A stretch of 64,000 nt of DNA from Kerstersia gyiorum. Its GTDB lineage: Bacteria; Pseudomonadota; Gammaproteobacteria; Burkholderiales; Burkholderiaceae_B. The notes beneath the pieces are model-generated. The model saw only the letters and a list, made by a program, of their open reading frames with translations, was not told the DNA's origin and searched no databases. The position numbers and the translations under genes were made by a program. Where the stretch lies: the NCBI RefSeq assembly GCF_004216755.1, contig NZ_SGWZ01000001.1, forward strand, positions 558,001-622,000, read 5' to 3'. Shown piece after piece: positions 42,037-49,761 of this stretch; positions within the stretch are counted from its first letter, which is position 1, and every line of letters begins with the position of its first letter.

Positions 42037-42042
42037 GTTAAC
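42029..42042. promoter_or_regulatory. Operator ATTAACTTGTTAAC (probable HpaR site)
   Basis: Shares the TTAAC(A/T)TGTTAA core with the operator at 41915-41928, about 114 bases away (centre to centre). It overlaps the dctP -10 box. The pair suggests that one repressor controls the catabolic operon and the transporter together. Confidence 0.7.
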
Positions 42043-42124
42043 AAAATTGATTTTCACAATAGACCGGTCAGAGGCGCATGATGCCGTCCCGTCTGCCGGT
42101 CAAATCCTTTACGGAGACAAGGCG

Positions 42125-43144
42125 ATGAAACTGTCCAGATTGGCAGCCATCTGCGCGATGGCGGCAGCCGCTAGCACCGCTATGGCAGCGGACAATGTGA
42201 CCCTCAAAATCGCACACTTCCTGCCTGCCGCGTCGAACGCGCAGGCCAATGTGATCGAACCCTGGTGCGCCAAGCTCAAGACCGAGTCCGAAGGCCGCAT
42301 CAATTGCCAGATCTATCCTTCCATGCAATTGGGCGGCACGCCGGCGCAGTTGGCCGACATGGCACGCAATGGCGTGGCCGACATCGTCTGGACGGCGCCG
42401 GCCTATTCGGCAGGCAAGTTCCCGACCCTGGAAGTTTTGGAACTGCCGTTCATGCTGCCTTATGGCGGCGTGAAGGGTAACGAGCTGATCTGGAAGTTCT
42501 ACCAGGAGCACGGCACGGATGACTTCAAGGACTACAAGGTCCTGGCCATGTTCGGTGACGGCGGCATGGATATCCATTCGCGTCCCCGCGCCGTGCGTAC
42601 CCTGGAAGACTTCAAGGGCCTGAAGCTGCGTGCTTCCAGCCGCACGGTGGCCCGTACCCTGGAAGCCCTGGGCGCCACGCCCGTGAGCATGCCGCCGGCG
42701 CAGATGACTGAAGCCATTTCCAAGGGCGTGGTCGATGGCGCGCTGGGTGCCTGGGAAGTCGTGCCTTCGACCAAGCTGGAAGAAGTGACGCGCTACCACA
42801 GCGCCATTGCCGAGGGCGAGCCCGCCATTGGCTACACCGTGCTGTCCATGCTGATGAACAAGCGCAAGTATGACCAGATGCCTGCCGACCTGAAGGAAAT
42901 CCTCGATCGCAACAGTGGCGATGCGCTGGTGAACGACTTCGGCGTGGCCTGGGACGAAGCGACCCGCAAGGCCAAGGAACTGGTGACTGCCGAGCAGATC
43001 ATCGCCATCGAGCCGGCTGACTATGAAGCCATGCGCAAGGCAACGGACGCTGTCGGCCAGGAGTGGGTGGTGGACTACAACAAGCGCGGCAAGAAGGATG
43101 GTGCCGAATTGTTCGAAGCCGCCCGTGGCCTGCTGGCCCAGTAA
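42125..43144 (+). CDS. dctP: TRAP transporter substrate-binding protein (DctP family)
   Basis: A 339-residue periplasmic solute receptor. It has a signal peptide (about 1-22, cleavage after AMA), LKIAHFLPAASNAQANVIEPW at the mature start, and the TRAP signature region around GLKLRASSRTVARTLEALGATPV with the carboxylate-binding Arg. The ATG at 42125 follows GGAGACAAGGCG. It is first in dctP-dctQ-dctM, divergent from the hpa catabolic operon and under a promoter with a matching operator. The likely ligand is 4-hydroxyphenylacetate or a related aromatic acid, replacing the HpaX permease of enterobacteria. Confidence 0.92.
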   Translation: MKLSRLAAICAMAAAASTAMAADNVTLKIAHFLPAASNAQANVIEPWCAKLKTESEGRINCQIYPSMQLGGTPAQLADMARNGVADIVWTAPAYSAGKFPTLEVLELPFMLPYGGVKGNELIWKFYQEHGTDDFKDYKVLAMFGDGGMDIHSRPRAVRTLEDFKGLKLRASSRTVARTLEALGATPVSMPPAQMTEAISKGVVDGALGAWEVVPSTKLEEVTRYHSAIAEGEPAIGYTVLSMLMNKRKYDQMPADLKEILDRNSGDALVNDFGVAWDEATRKAKELVTAEQIIAIEPADYEAMRKATDAVGQEWVVDYNKRGKKDGAELFEAARGLLAQ

Positions 43145-43174
43145 TGGATTGCTGGACTGCATACGAGTACAGCT

Positions 43175-43744
43175 ATGAATGAAGCACACCCAACAGGGAT
43201 GGATCCGTCCACCCTGTCACTGCCCAGCCGCCTGCACAGGCTGCTGGAGCCCGTCTGCCGGGGATTTTCCCTGGCGGGCGGCCTGGTCCTGGTGGCCCTG
43301 ATCATCATGTCCCTGATTTCCCTGGTGGGCCGCAAGCTGTTTGCGACCCCCATCCGGGGCGACATGGAACTGATGGAAATGGGCGCCGCCATTGCCATCG
43401 CCGCCTTCCTGCCGCTGTGTGAATTGCACGGCCGGCATATCAAGGCGGATGCCTTTACCCTTTGGGCGCCTGCCCGAGTCAACCGGCGCCTGGATATCTT
43501 CGCGCACCTGTTGATGCTGCTGGCGGCCTCGCTGCTTTTGTGGCGCACGTTCCTGCAAATGCAGGACAACATGGAATACGGCGACGTATCCACGCTGTTG
43601 TCCGTTCCCATGTGGATACCGATGATGCTTCTGCTTCCCAGCCTCCTGCTGCTGGCCCTGGCCGCGCTGGCGCGCATCCTTGACCTGCTGAAGATCGGCA
43701 GGGAAGAAACGGCGGCAGCCGCGCAACAAGGGGTGCAAGCATGA
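43175..43744 (+). CDS. dctQ: TRAP transporter small permease (DctQ family)
   Basis: A 189-residue inner-membrane protein with four predicted transmembrane segments (about 30-52, 67-87, 103-122 and 145-167). It has the RGDMELMEMGAAIAIAAFLPLCELHGRHI segment typical of DctQ. It overlaps dctM by 4 bases (ATGA), so the two membrane subunits are coupled. It follows dctP by 30 bases. Confidence 0.92.
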   Translation: MNEAHPTGMDPSTLSLPSRLHRLLEPVCRGFSLAGGLVLVALIIMSLISLVGRKLFATPIRGDMELMEMGAAIAIAAFLPLCELHGRHIKADAFTLWAPARVNRRLDIFAHLLMLLAASLLLWRTFLQMQDNMEYGDVSTLLSVPMWIPMMLLLPSLLLLALAALARILDLLKIGREETAAAAQQGVQA

Positions 43745-45060
43745 GCGGCATGACCCTTGGATTGATTGCACTTGGCTTTACGCTGGTGCTGCTGGTACTG
43801 CGTGTGCATATCGGCCTGACCATGCTGGCGGGCGGCATCCTGTGCTATTGGGCGGTTAACGACGGCGATTTTTCCGGCCTGCTGTTCACGCTCAATAACC
43901 TGGCCTATGCCCGTTTGTCGAACTACGACCTGGCGGTGATTCCGCTGTTCGTGCTGATGGGGCAGTTCGCGACCCACGGCGGCCTGTCGCGTGCCATTTT
44001 CCGGTGCGCCTCGGCCTTCGTCGGGCACCAGAAGGGCGGCATCGGCATGTCGGCGATCGGCGCTTGCGCCGGTTTTGGCGCCATCTGCGGCTCCTCGCTG
44101 GCAACGGCGGCCACCATGAGCCACGTGATCCTGCCGGAGCTGCGCCGCAATGGCTATCCCGGCCCGCTGGCTTCGGCCACGGTCGCGGTGGGCGGCACGC
44201 TGGGCATCCTGATCCCGCCTTCGGTGCCGCTGATCGTCTATGCGGTGCTGACGCAGGAATCCATTGCCAAGCTGTTCGTCGCAGCGGTGATTCCCGGCAC
44301 GATCGCCATCATCGGCTACCTGATCGTGCTGCGCATCATCGTCAGCCGCCGGAACATCACCACCGAACTGACCAAGGCGCCCCTGATGGAACGCGTCAAG
44401 GCCTTCATCGGCATCCTGCCCGTGATCGGCGTGTTCCTGGTGGTCATCGTCGGTATCTACGGCGGCTGGTCCAACCCGACCGAAGCAGCAGCCATTGGCG
44501 CATCGGCCTGCGGCATTCTGGCTGTGGTGCAGGGCGGCATGCGCTGGCCCGGCCTGCGCGCCAGCATCATCGGCACGTCGGAGACGACGGCCATGATCTT
44601 CCTGGTGCTGCTGGGGGCGGACTTGCTCAACTCGGGCATGGCGCTGACGCAAATGCCGGTGGAACTGGCGACGCGCATCAGCGAGTCCGGCCTGTCGCCC
44701 ATGCTGGTGATCACTGCCATCCTGCTGATCTACCTGATCCTGGGTTGCCTGATGGATTCGCTGGCCATGCTGCTGCTGACGATCCCCATCTTCTTCCCCA
44801 TCGTGATGGGGCTGGATATGCCGGGACTGATGGGCGAAAACCGCGCCATCTGGTTCGGTATCCTGGCGCTGATGGTGGTGGAAATCGGCCTGATCGTACC
44901 GCCGCATGGCATGAACCTGTTCATTGTGCAGCGCGCTGCGCCTGACGTGCCGTTCATGGCCTCGGCCAAGGCGGTGGTGCCGTTCCTGATCTCGGACTTC
45001 ATCCGGATCGGCCTGCTGCTGGTATTCCCGGGGCTGGCGCTCTGGCTGCTGCAGTTCTGA
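43741..45060 (+). CDS. dctM: TRAP transporter large permease (DctM family)
   Basis: A 439-residue inner-membrane protein with about twelve hydrophobic segments and the DctM features VIPLFVLMGQFATHGGLSRAIF, GGTLGILIPPSVPLIVYAVLT and LGCLMDSLAMLLLTIPIFFP. It is the ion-coupled translocating subunit working with DctP and DctQ; Na+ coupling is typical of the family. It ends the operon and is followed by a strong terminator. Confidence 0.94.
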   Translation: MSGMTLGLIALGFTLVLLVLRVHIGLTMLAGGILCYWAVNDGDFSGLLFTLNNLAYARLSNYDLAVIPLFVLMGQFATHGGLSRAIFRCASAFVGHQKGGIGMSAIGACAGFGAICGSSLATAATMSHVILPELRRNGYPGPLASATVAVGGTLGILIPPSVPLIVYAVLTQESIAKLFVAAVIPGTIAIIGYLIVLRIIVSRRNITTELTKAPLMERVKAFIGILPVIGVFLVVIVGIYGGWSNPTEAAAIGASACGILAVVQGGMRWPGLRASIIGTSETTAMIFLVLLGADLLNSGMALTQMPVELATRISESGLSPMLVITAILLIYLILGCLMDSLAMLLLTIPIFFPIVMGLDMPGLMGENRAIWFGILALMVVEIGLIVPPHGMNLFIVQRAAPDVPFMASAKAVVPFLISDFIRIGLLLVFPGLALWLLQF

Positions 45061-45112
45061 TCAGCGCGCCGCAGGCCGCATAGGCCGGGCGCATCGCCCA
45101 GGCGGCGACATG

Positions 45113-45150
45113 ACGGCCCGAAGAGGTGTTGCGCTTCTTCGGGCCGTTTT
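45113..45150 (+). terminator. Intrinsic terminator of dctPQM
   Basis: ACGGCCCGAAGA and TCTTCGGGCCGT form a perfect 12-bp stem, and TTT follows at 45148-45150, 53 bases after the dctM stop. Confidence 0.8.
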
Positions 45151-45204
45151 CCATGGGTGTTTGATGTGCGCCACGGCTGATGGCGCTTGGTTAAAGGAGA
45201 GGCC

Positions 45205-46464
45205 ATGACGACAGGCCAAGGCATCGGTGTGGCGGGCAGCGCAGCCCCGCAGGGCAACGTGGCAGGCAGTGCTGGCCAGCCGCAGTCCGGCAGCGGGCGG
45301 CTGATGGTCATCCTGGCCGCGCTGGCGGCGTTCGGGCCGCTGTCCATTGATATGTACCTGCCGGCGCTGCCGGATATTGCCGCCGCCCTGGGTGTGGATA
45401 CCGGCAGGATACAGTCGACCATAGGCGTGTTCCTGGCGGGCTTCGGCGTGGGCATGTTGTTCTACGGCCCGCTGTCGGACCGCTTCGGACGCCGCAGGCT
45501 GCTGCTGGGCGGTGTGGCGCTGTATGTCATTGCCAGCATTGGCTGCCTGCTGGCCCAGTCGGCCGGGCAGCTCATCGGCTGGCGCTTGCTGCAGGCCCTG
45601 GGTGGCGCCGGCGCATCGGTATTGGCCAGGGCGGTGGTGCGGGATGCTTTTCCGATAGGCAAGGCCGCCACCGTGCTGTCCTGGATGCACATGATCACCA
45701 TGGTAGCCACGCTGGTGGCGCCGTTGCTGGGCAGCCTGCTGCTGACGGTGCTGGGCTGGCGCGCCGTGTTTGCGGCACTGGCCGTCCTGGCGGCGCTGGT
45801 GTGGCTGGCGGTGCTGCAGCGGGTGCCTGAAACCCTGCCGCCGGCAGAGCGCCGGGATTCGGTCCTGGCGGCGTTCAAATCCTATGGAGACATTCTGCGC
45901 CGTTCACGCGCACTGGCCTGCATTTTGGCCATGGGCTTCACCTTTGGCGGCATGTTCGCCTATATCACCGCATCGCCGTTCGTCTATATCGAGTATTTCG
46001 GCTTGTCCCCGCGCAGCTATGCCTGGCTCTTCAGCTTGAATATCCTGGGCGTGATGGTCATGACATACGCCAATACCCGGATGCTCAAGCGCATGCGGCC
46101 GCAGCAATTGCTGCGCCTGGGGGGCAGTATCGCCGCGCTGGCGGGCATCGCGCTGCTGGTGGCCTGCGTGCTGGGCGGGCCGGGCGGGCTGCCGTGGATC
46201 GTCGTGGCCATGCTGGCCTTCTTCAGTGTGACGGGCATGATGGGCGCCAATGCGCTGGCCTGCCTGCTGGCCTGGTATCCGCTGCAGGCCGGTGCAGCCA
46301 CGGGCCTGGCTGTCGCACTGCAATTCGGCCTGGGAGCGGTATTCAATGCGCTGGTGGCCTGGATGCATGACGGCACGCCGCTGGCCATGGGCAGCGGTGT
46401 GGCATTGGCCGGGATGGTTGCGTGCGCGGCAGCCTGGTGGGCAGGAAAACCCGGATCGGCATAG
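45205..46464 (+). CDS. Bcr/CflA family multidrug efflux transporter
   Basis: A 419-residue MFS drug:proton antiporter with 12 transmembrane segments. The MFS motif A is GPLSDRFGRRRLLLGG after TM2, and LAALAAFGPLSIDMYLPALPDIAAALGV is the Bcr/CflA N-terminal signature with the acidic residue in TM1. TM5 has the motif C-like AAPLLGSLLL-type segment (VAPLLGSLLLTVLGWRAVFA). A 23-residue polar N-terminal extension precedes TM1. AAAGGAGAGGCC precedes the ATG. Family members export bicyclomycin, chloramphenicol or florfenicol; the substrate here is unknown. Confidence 0.9.
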   Translation: MTTGQGIGVAGSAAPQGNVAGSAGQPQSGSGRLMVILAALAAFGPLSIDMYLPALPDIAAALGVDTGRIQSTIGVFLAGFGVGMLFYGPLSDRFGRRRLLLGGVALYVIASIGCLLAQSAGQLIGWRLLQALGGAGASVLARAVVRDAFPIGKAATVLSWMHMITMVATLVAPLLGSLLLTVLGWRAVFAALAVLAALVWLAVLQRVPETLPPAERRDSVLAAFKSYGDILRRSRALACILAMGFTFGGMFAYITASPFVYIEYFGLSPRSYAWLFSLNILGVMVMTYANTRMLKRMRPQQLLRLGGSIAALAGIALLVACVLGGPGGLPWIVVAMLAFFSVTGMMGANALACLLAWYPLQAGAATGLAVALQFGLGAVFNALVAWMHDGTPLAMGSGVALAGMVACAAAWWAGKPGSA

Positions 46465-46563
46465 AATGGGGACAAGGGCTGGCGTGATGCATGCCAGCGC
46501 TGCAAGCGGTGCAGTGCCCTGGCAAACAGGGCGCCTTTCCTGCCGTTTGCCACAGGAGGACCC

Positions 46564-46893
46564 ATGATGCGCACTTCTGCGATTTCCGCGTTTTTTTCTT
46601 TCTCGTTGCGTTGCTCGGCCGTGATGGCTGCAGTGGCCGTGCCGCTGGCCGGCGTGAGCCAGGCGGCCGAGCCTGCCGTGCAGGCCAAGGCGTCTGGCGA
46701 AGTCCGGCGGGTCGATGCCGCCAACGGCAAGGTCACCATCAAGCATGGCGCCATTCCGGAACTGGAGCTTGGGGCCATGACGCTGGTGTATCGGATCAGC
46801 CCCGAACTGATCGTGCTGGTCAAGCCGGGCGACAACATCCGCTTTACGGCAACCCGCACTGACGGACAGTATTGGGTCATTGCCATCGACTGA
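46564..46893 (+). CDS. CusF-like periplasmic metal-binding protein
   Basis: A 109-residue secreted protein: signal peptide about 1-34 and a mature OB-fold domain of the CusF/copper-binding family (KASGEVRRVDAANGKVTIKHG...YRISPELIVLVKPGDNIRFTATR). CusF binds Cu(I)/Ag(I) through one His, two Met and a Trp. Here the His (KHG) and the first Met (AMT) are present, but the Trp position is Leu/Gly and the second Met is Leu (AMTL). Metal binding may therefore be weak or different. CACAGGAGGACCC is a strong ribosome binding site. No cusCBA genes are adjacent. It is convergent with hslU. Confidence 0.82.
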   Translation: MMRTSAISAFFSFSLRCSAVMAAVAVPLAGVSQAAEPAVQAKASGEVRRVDAANGKVTIKHGAIPELELGAMTLVYRISPELIVLVKPGDNIRFTATRTDGQYWVIAID

Positions 46894-46906
46894 TCCTGCC
46901 CGGGCG

Positions 46907-46933
46907 AAAAAAAACCTCGCCGCTGGGGCGAGG
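46907..46933 (-). terminator. Intrinsic terminator of hslVU
   Basis: On the minus strand CCTCGCC...GGCGAGG forms a 7-bp stem with a 5-base loop followed by eight T residues, 35 bases after the hslU stop. This is a textbook Rho-independent terminator. Confidence 0.88.
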
Positions 46934-46967
46934 TCATGTCCGCATGGCCGTGGGCGGCCATGCCGGG

Positions 46968-48296
46968 TTACAGCACGTAGCGCGCCAGGTCTTCGCTGCC
47001 GGCGGTTTCCGCCAGGCGCTGGTTGACATAGGCGGTGTCGATCACGACCTTGCCATGATGGCTGGAGGCATCGAAGGAAATTTCCTCGAGCAGCTTTTCC
47101 ATGATGGTGTAGAGACGGCGCGCGCCGATGTTCTCGGTGCGTTCATTGACCTCTGAAGCCAGTTCTGCAAGGCGACGGATGCCATCTTCGGTGAATTCCA
47201 GTTCCACGCCTTCGGTGGTCAGCAAGGCGGTGTACTGCTTCACCAGCGAAGCATCGGTTTCCTTCAGGATGCGCACGAAATCCTCTGCGCTCAGGGAGTC
47301 CAGTTCCACGCGAATGGGCAGGCGGCCCTGCAGCTCGGGGATCAGGTCGGACGGGCGTGCCAGATGGAAGGCGCCCGAAGCGATGAACAGGATGTGATCG
47401 GTGCGCACCATGCCGTAGCGCGTATTGACCGTCGTACCCTCGATCAGCGGCAGCAGGTCGCGCTGCACACCCTGGCGCGACACGTCGCCGCCGCTTTGTT
47501 CCTGGCGCGTGGCGATCTTGTCGATTTCATCGAGGAAAACGATGCCGTTCTGTTCCACGCTGGAAATGGCGCTGCGACGCAGGTCTTCTTCGTTGATTTT
47601 CTTGCCGGCTTCTTCATCGACCAGCAGCTTGAAAGCTTCCTTGACGGTGATCTTGCGGGGCTTGGTGCGTTCCTTGGCCAGGCCAGCGAACATGCCGCGC
47701 AACTGCTCGGTCATTTCTTCCATGCCCGCCGGACCCATGATGTCCATCTGCGGCAGGGGCTGGGCCACGTCGATTTCGATCTCGGTGTCGTCCAGCTGGC
47801 CTTCGCGCAGGCGCTTGCGGAATACCTGGCGGGCGGTGTTTTCCTCGCGCTGGGGGCTACCGCTGGCATCGCGCGCGGGCGGAATCAGCACGTCCAGGAT
47901 GCGGTCTTCGGCGGCATCTTCGGCCAGGGTGCGCACACGCTGCATTTCACGCTCGCGCGTCTGCTTGATGGCGTATTCGACCAGATCGCGGATGATGGTG
48001 TCGACGTCGCGGCCGACGTAGCCGACTTCGGTGAACTTGGTGGCTTCGATCTTGATGAAGGGCGCACCGGCCAGCTTGGCCAGGCGGCGGGCGATTTCGG
48101 TCTTGCCGACGCCGGTCGGTCCTATCATCAGGATGTTCTTGGGGTGGATCTCATGGCGCAGCGGCTCGGCCACCTGCTGGCGGCGCCAGCGGTTGCGCAG
48201 CGCCACGGCAACCGCGCGCTTGGCGCGATTCTGGCCGATGATGAATTTGTCGAGTTCGGAGACGATTTCTCCGGGGGTCATGGTCGAAGCGGACAT
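46968..48296 (-). CDS. hslU: ATP-dependent protease ATPase subunit HslU
   Basis: A 442-residue AAA+ unfoldase of the HslVU (ClpYQ) protease. Walker A is GPTGVGKTE, Walker B is GIVFLDEIDKI, and an I-domain of the expected size lies between them (about 110-240). The C-terminal ARYVL tail inserts into HslV. The start at MSASTMTPGEIV (48296) aligns with Bordetella/E. coli HslU; the longer frame upstream runs into the hslV-hslU spacer. It is downstream of hslV in the standard order and ends before a strong terminator. Confidence 0.97.
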   Translation of the reverse strand: MSASTMTPGEIVSELDKFIIGQNRAKRAVAVALRNRWRRQQVAEPLRHEIHPKNILMIGPTGVGKTEIARRLAKLAGAPFIKIEATKFTEVGYVGRDVDTIIRDLVEYAIKQTREREMQRVRTLAEDAAEDRILDVLIPPARDASGSPQREENTARQVFRKRLREGQLDDTEIEIDVAQPLPQMDIMGPAGMEEMTEQLRGMFAGLAKERTKPRKITVKEAFKLLVDEEAGKKINEEDLRRSAISSVEQNGIVFLDEIDKIATRQEQSGGDVSRQGVQRDLLPLIEGTTVNTRYGMVRTDHILFIASGAFHLARPSDLIPELQGRLPIRVELDSLSAEDFVRILKETDASLVKQYTALLTTEGVELEFTEDGIRRLAELASEVNERTENIGARRLYTIMEKLLEEISFDASSHHGKVVIDTAYVNQRLAETAGSEDLARYVL

Positions 48297-48358
48297 GTGG
48301 GCTATCCTGGTGTGGGGGAAGCTGGGCGGTTCGGCGCATCCGGGGCGCGCGGCGCGGC

Positions 48359-48898
48359 TCAGTCTTCCAGAATTTCGATGACGTGGTTCTGGTTGGTGTA
48401 GATGCACAGGTCGCCGGCGATTTCCAGCGATTTCTTGACGATGGTTTCCGGCGCCATATCGGTGTTGTGCAGCAGGGCCAGGGCGGCCGACTGGGCATAG
48501 GAACCGCCGGAGCCAATGGCCGCCAGGCTGTGCTCGGGTTCCAGGACATCGCCATTGCCGGTCAGGACCAGGGTGTGGTCCTTGTCTGCCACGATGAGCA
48601 TGGCTTCCAGGCGGCGCAGCACGCGGTCGGTGCGCCAGTCGCGGGTCAGCTCGACGGCGGCGCGCATCAGGTGGCCCTGGTGCTTTTCCAGCTTGGCTTC
48701 GAAACGTTCCTGCAGCGTGAAGGCGTCAGCCGTGGCGCCTGCGAATCCGGCCAGCACCTTGCCGTGGTAGAGACGGCGGATTTTCCGGGCTGTGCCCTTG
48801 ATGACGACATTGCCCAGCGTGACCTGGCCGTCGCCGCCCAGCGCGACGCGGTTGCCGCGGCGGACACAGAGGATGGTAGTAGCGTGAAATTGTTCCAT
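48359..48898 (-). CDS. hslV: ATP-dependent protease proteolytic subunit HslV
   Basis: A 179-residue N-terminal-nucleophile (proteasome-like) threonine protease subunit. It begins MEQFHATTILCVRR. The catalytic Thr is the first Thr of TTI, so a short propeptide of about six residues must be removed; in E. coli only the Met precedes it. GGDGQVTLGNVVIKGTARKIRRLY and a conserved SGGSYAQSAALAL follow. It is first in hslVU with a 62-base gap. Cytosolic; heat-shock regulation is usual for the family but no sigma32 promoter was identified. Confidence 0.97.
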   Translation of the reverse strand: MEQFHATTILCVRRGNRVALGGDGQVTLGNVVIKGTARKIRRLYHGKVLAGFAGATADAFTLQERFEAKLEKHQGHLMRAAVELTRDWRTDRVLRRLEAMLIVADKDHTLVLTGNGDVLEPEHSLAAIGSGGSYAQSAALALLHNTDMAPETIVKKSLEIAGDLCIYTNQNHVIEILED

Positions 48899-49126
48899 GG
48901 CGTGCCTTGTTTTCCGGTATGCGGATCAAGCATGAAACATGGGGGCAGACAGGGGATTTTCAAGAGCCGGACCTGTCTGACCCGCTTCGGCGGGTACGCA
49001 GGCCGGTCAGGCGAGGTGCGCCGGGCAGGGGAGTGGCCATGGCGGAAGATGGCGCCGGCAGTGGCTGCCTGCCGTTTCTGCAGGCGGTGCGCGCATAGGC
49101 GCGCTAGCATTTATCCCAGAGGGGCT

Positions 49127-49151
49127 GCTTGCCATCGCCAGGATGGCAAGC
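49127..49151 (-). terminator. Hairpin terminator after dksA
   Basis: GCTTGCCATC and GATGGCAAGC form a perfect 10-bp stem with a 5-base loop, about 37 bases after the dksA stop on the minus strand. No T-run follows. Confidence 0.65.
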
Positions 49152-49187
49152 GAGTCCTGTGAGCCGCAGGGCGGTGTGACCGAGCGA

Positions 49188-49655
49188 TCAGTCGCCGAAC
49201 ATTTTCTGCCGCATTTCGCGGCGTTCCTGGGCTTCCAGCGACAGCGTGGCGGTCGGGCGCGCCAGCAGGCGCGGGATGCCGATGGGCTCGCCGGTTTCCT
49301 CACACCAGCCGTATTCACCGCTGTCGATACGGGCGATGGATTGCTGCACCTTCTTCAGCAATTTGCGCTCACGATCGCGTGTGCGCAACTCCAGCGCATG
49401 CTCTTCCTCGATCGTGGCACGGTCGGCGGGATCAGGGACGAATTGCGTTTCCCTGAGGTTTTCCGTCGTGGCGCCGGCATTGTTCAGGATGTCCTGTTCG
49501 ATCTGGCGGAGCCGGTTGCGGAAGAAAGCCAGCTGTACGTCGTTCATGTAGTCCGACTCGGGCATGGCCAGCAGCTCTTGTTCCGTGGGCAGGTCGATGA
49601 CTTCGGCGTTGCCAGCAACCGGGTTCGTTTCTTGGTTTGCAGCCTTGGTAGCCAT
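49188..49655 (-). CDS. dksA: RNA polymerase-binding transcription factor DksA (one-cysteine type)
   Basis: A 155-residue protein of the DksA/TraR family that enters the RNA polymerase secondary channel and works with ppGpp. The coiled-coil region contains the tip sequence DPADRATIEEE (the functional DxxDxA motif). The globular end reads GWCEETGEPIGIPRLLARPTATLSLEAQER. Classical DksA has four zinc Cys; only the first is kept here and the others are Thr, Ser and Glu/Ala, so no stable Zn site is expected. Similar low-cysteine forms occur in other Betaproteobacteria. It lies beside a zinc-homeostasis cluster. The start is MATKAANQ. Confidence 0.93.
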   Translation of the reverse strand: MATKAANQETNPVAGNAEVIDLPTEQELLAMPESDYMNDVQLAFFRNRLRQIEQDILNNAGATTENLRETQFVPDPADRATIEEEHALELRTRDRERKLLKKVQQSIARIDSGEYGWCEETGEPIGIPRLLARPTATLSLEAQERREMRQKMFGD

Positions 49656-49761
49656 GAAAAACACTCCGTCTTGATGATGTTACGGCGTCGTGTCGGGGCA
49701 TATCACTCTGAATGCGCAACCTGCATACTGCCGGTGGACGTTTCCAGGCGTGGCCCGCCCC

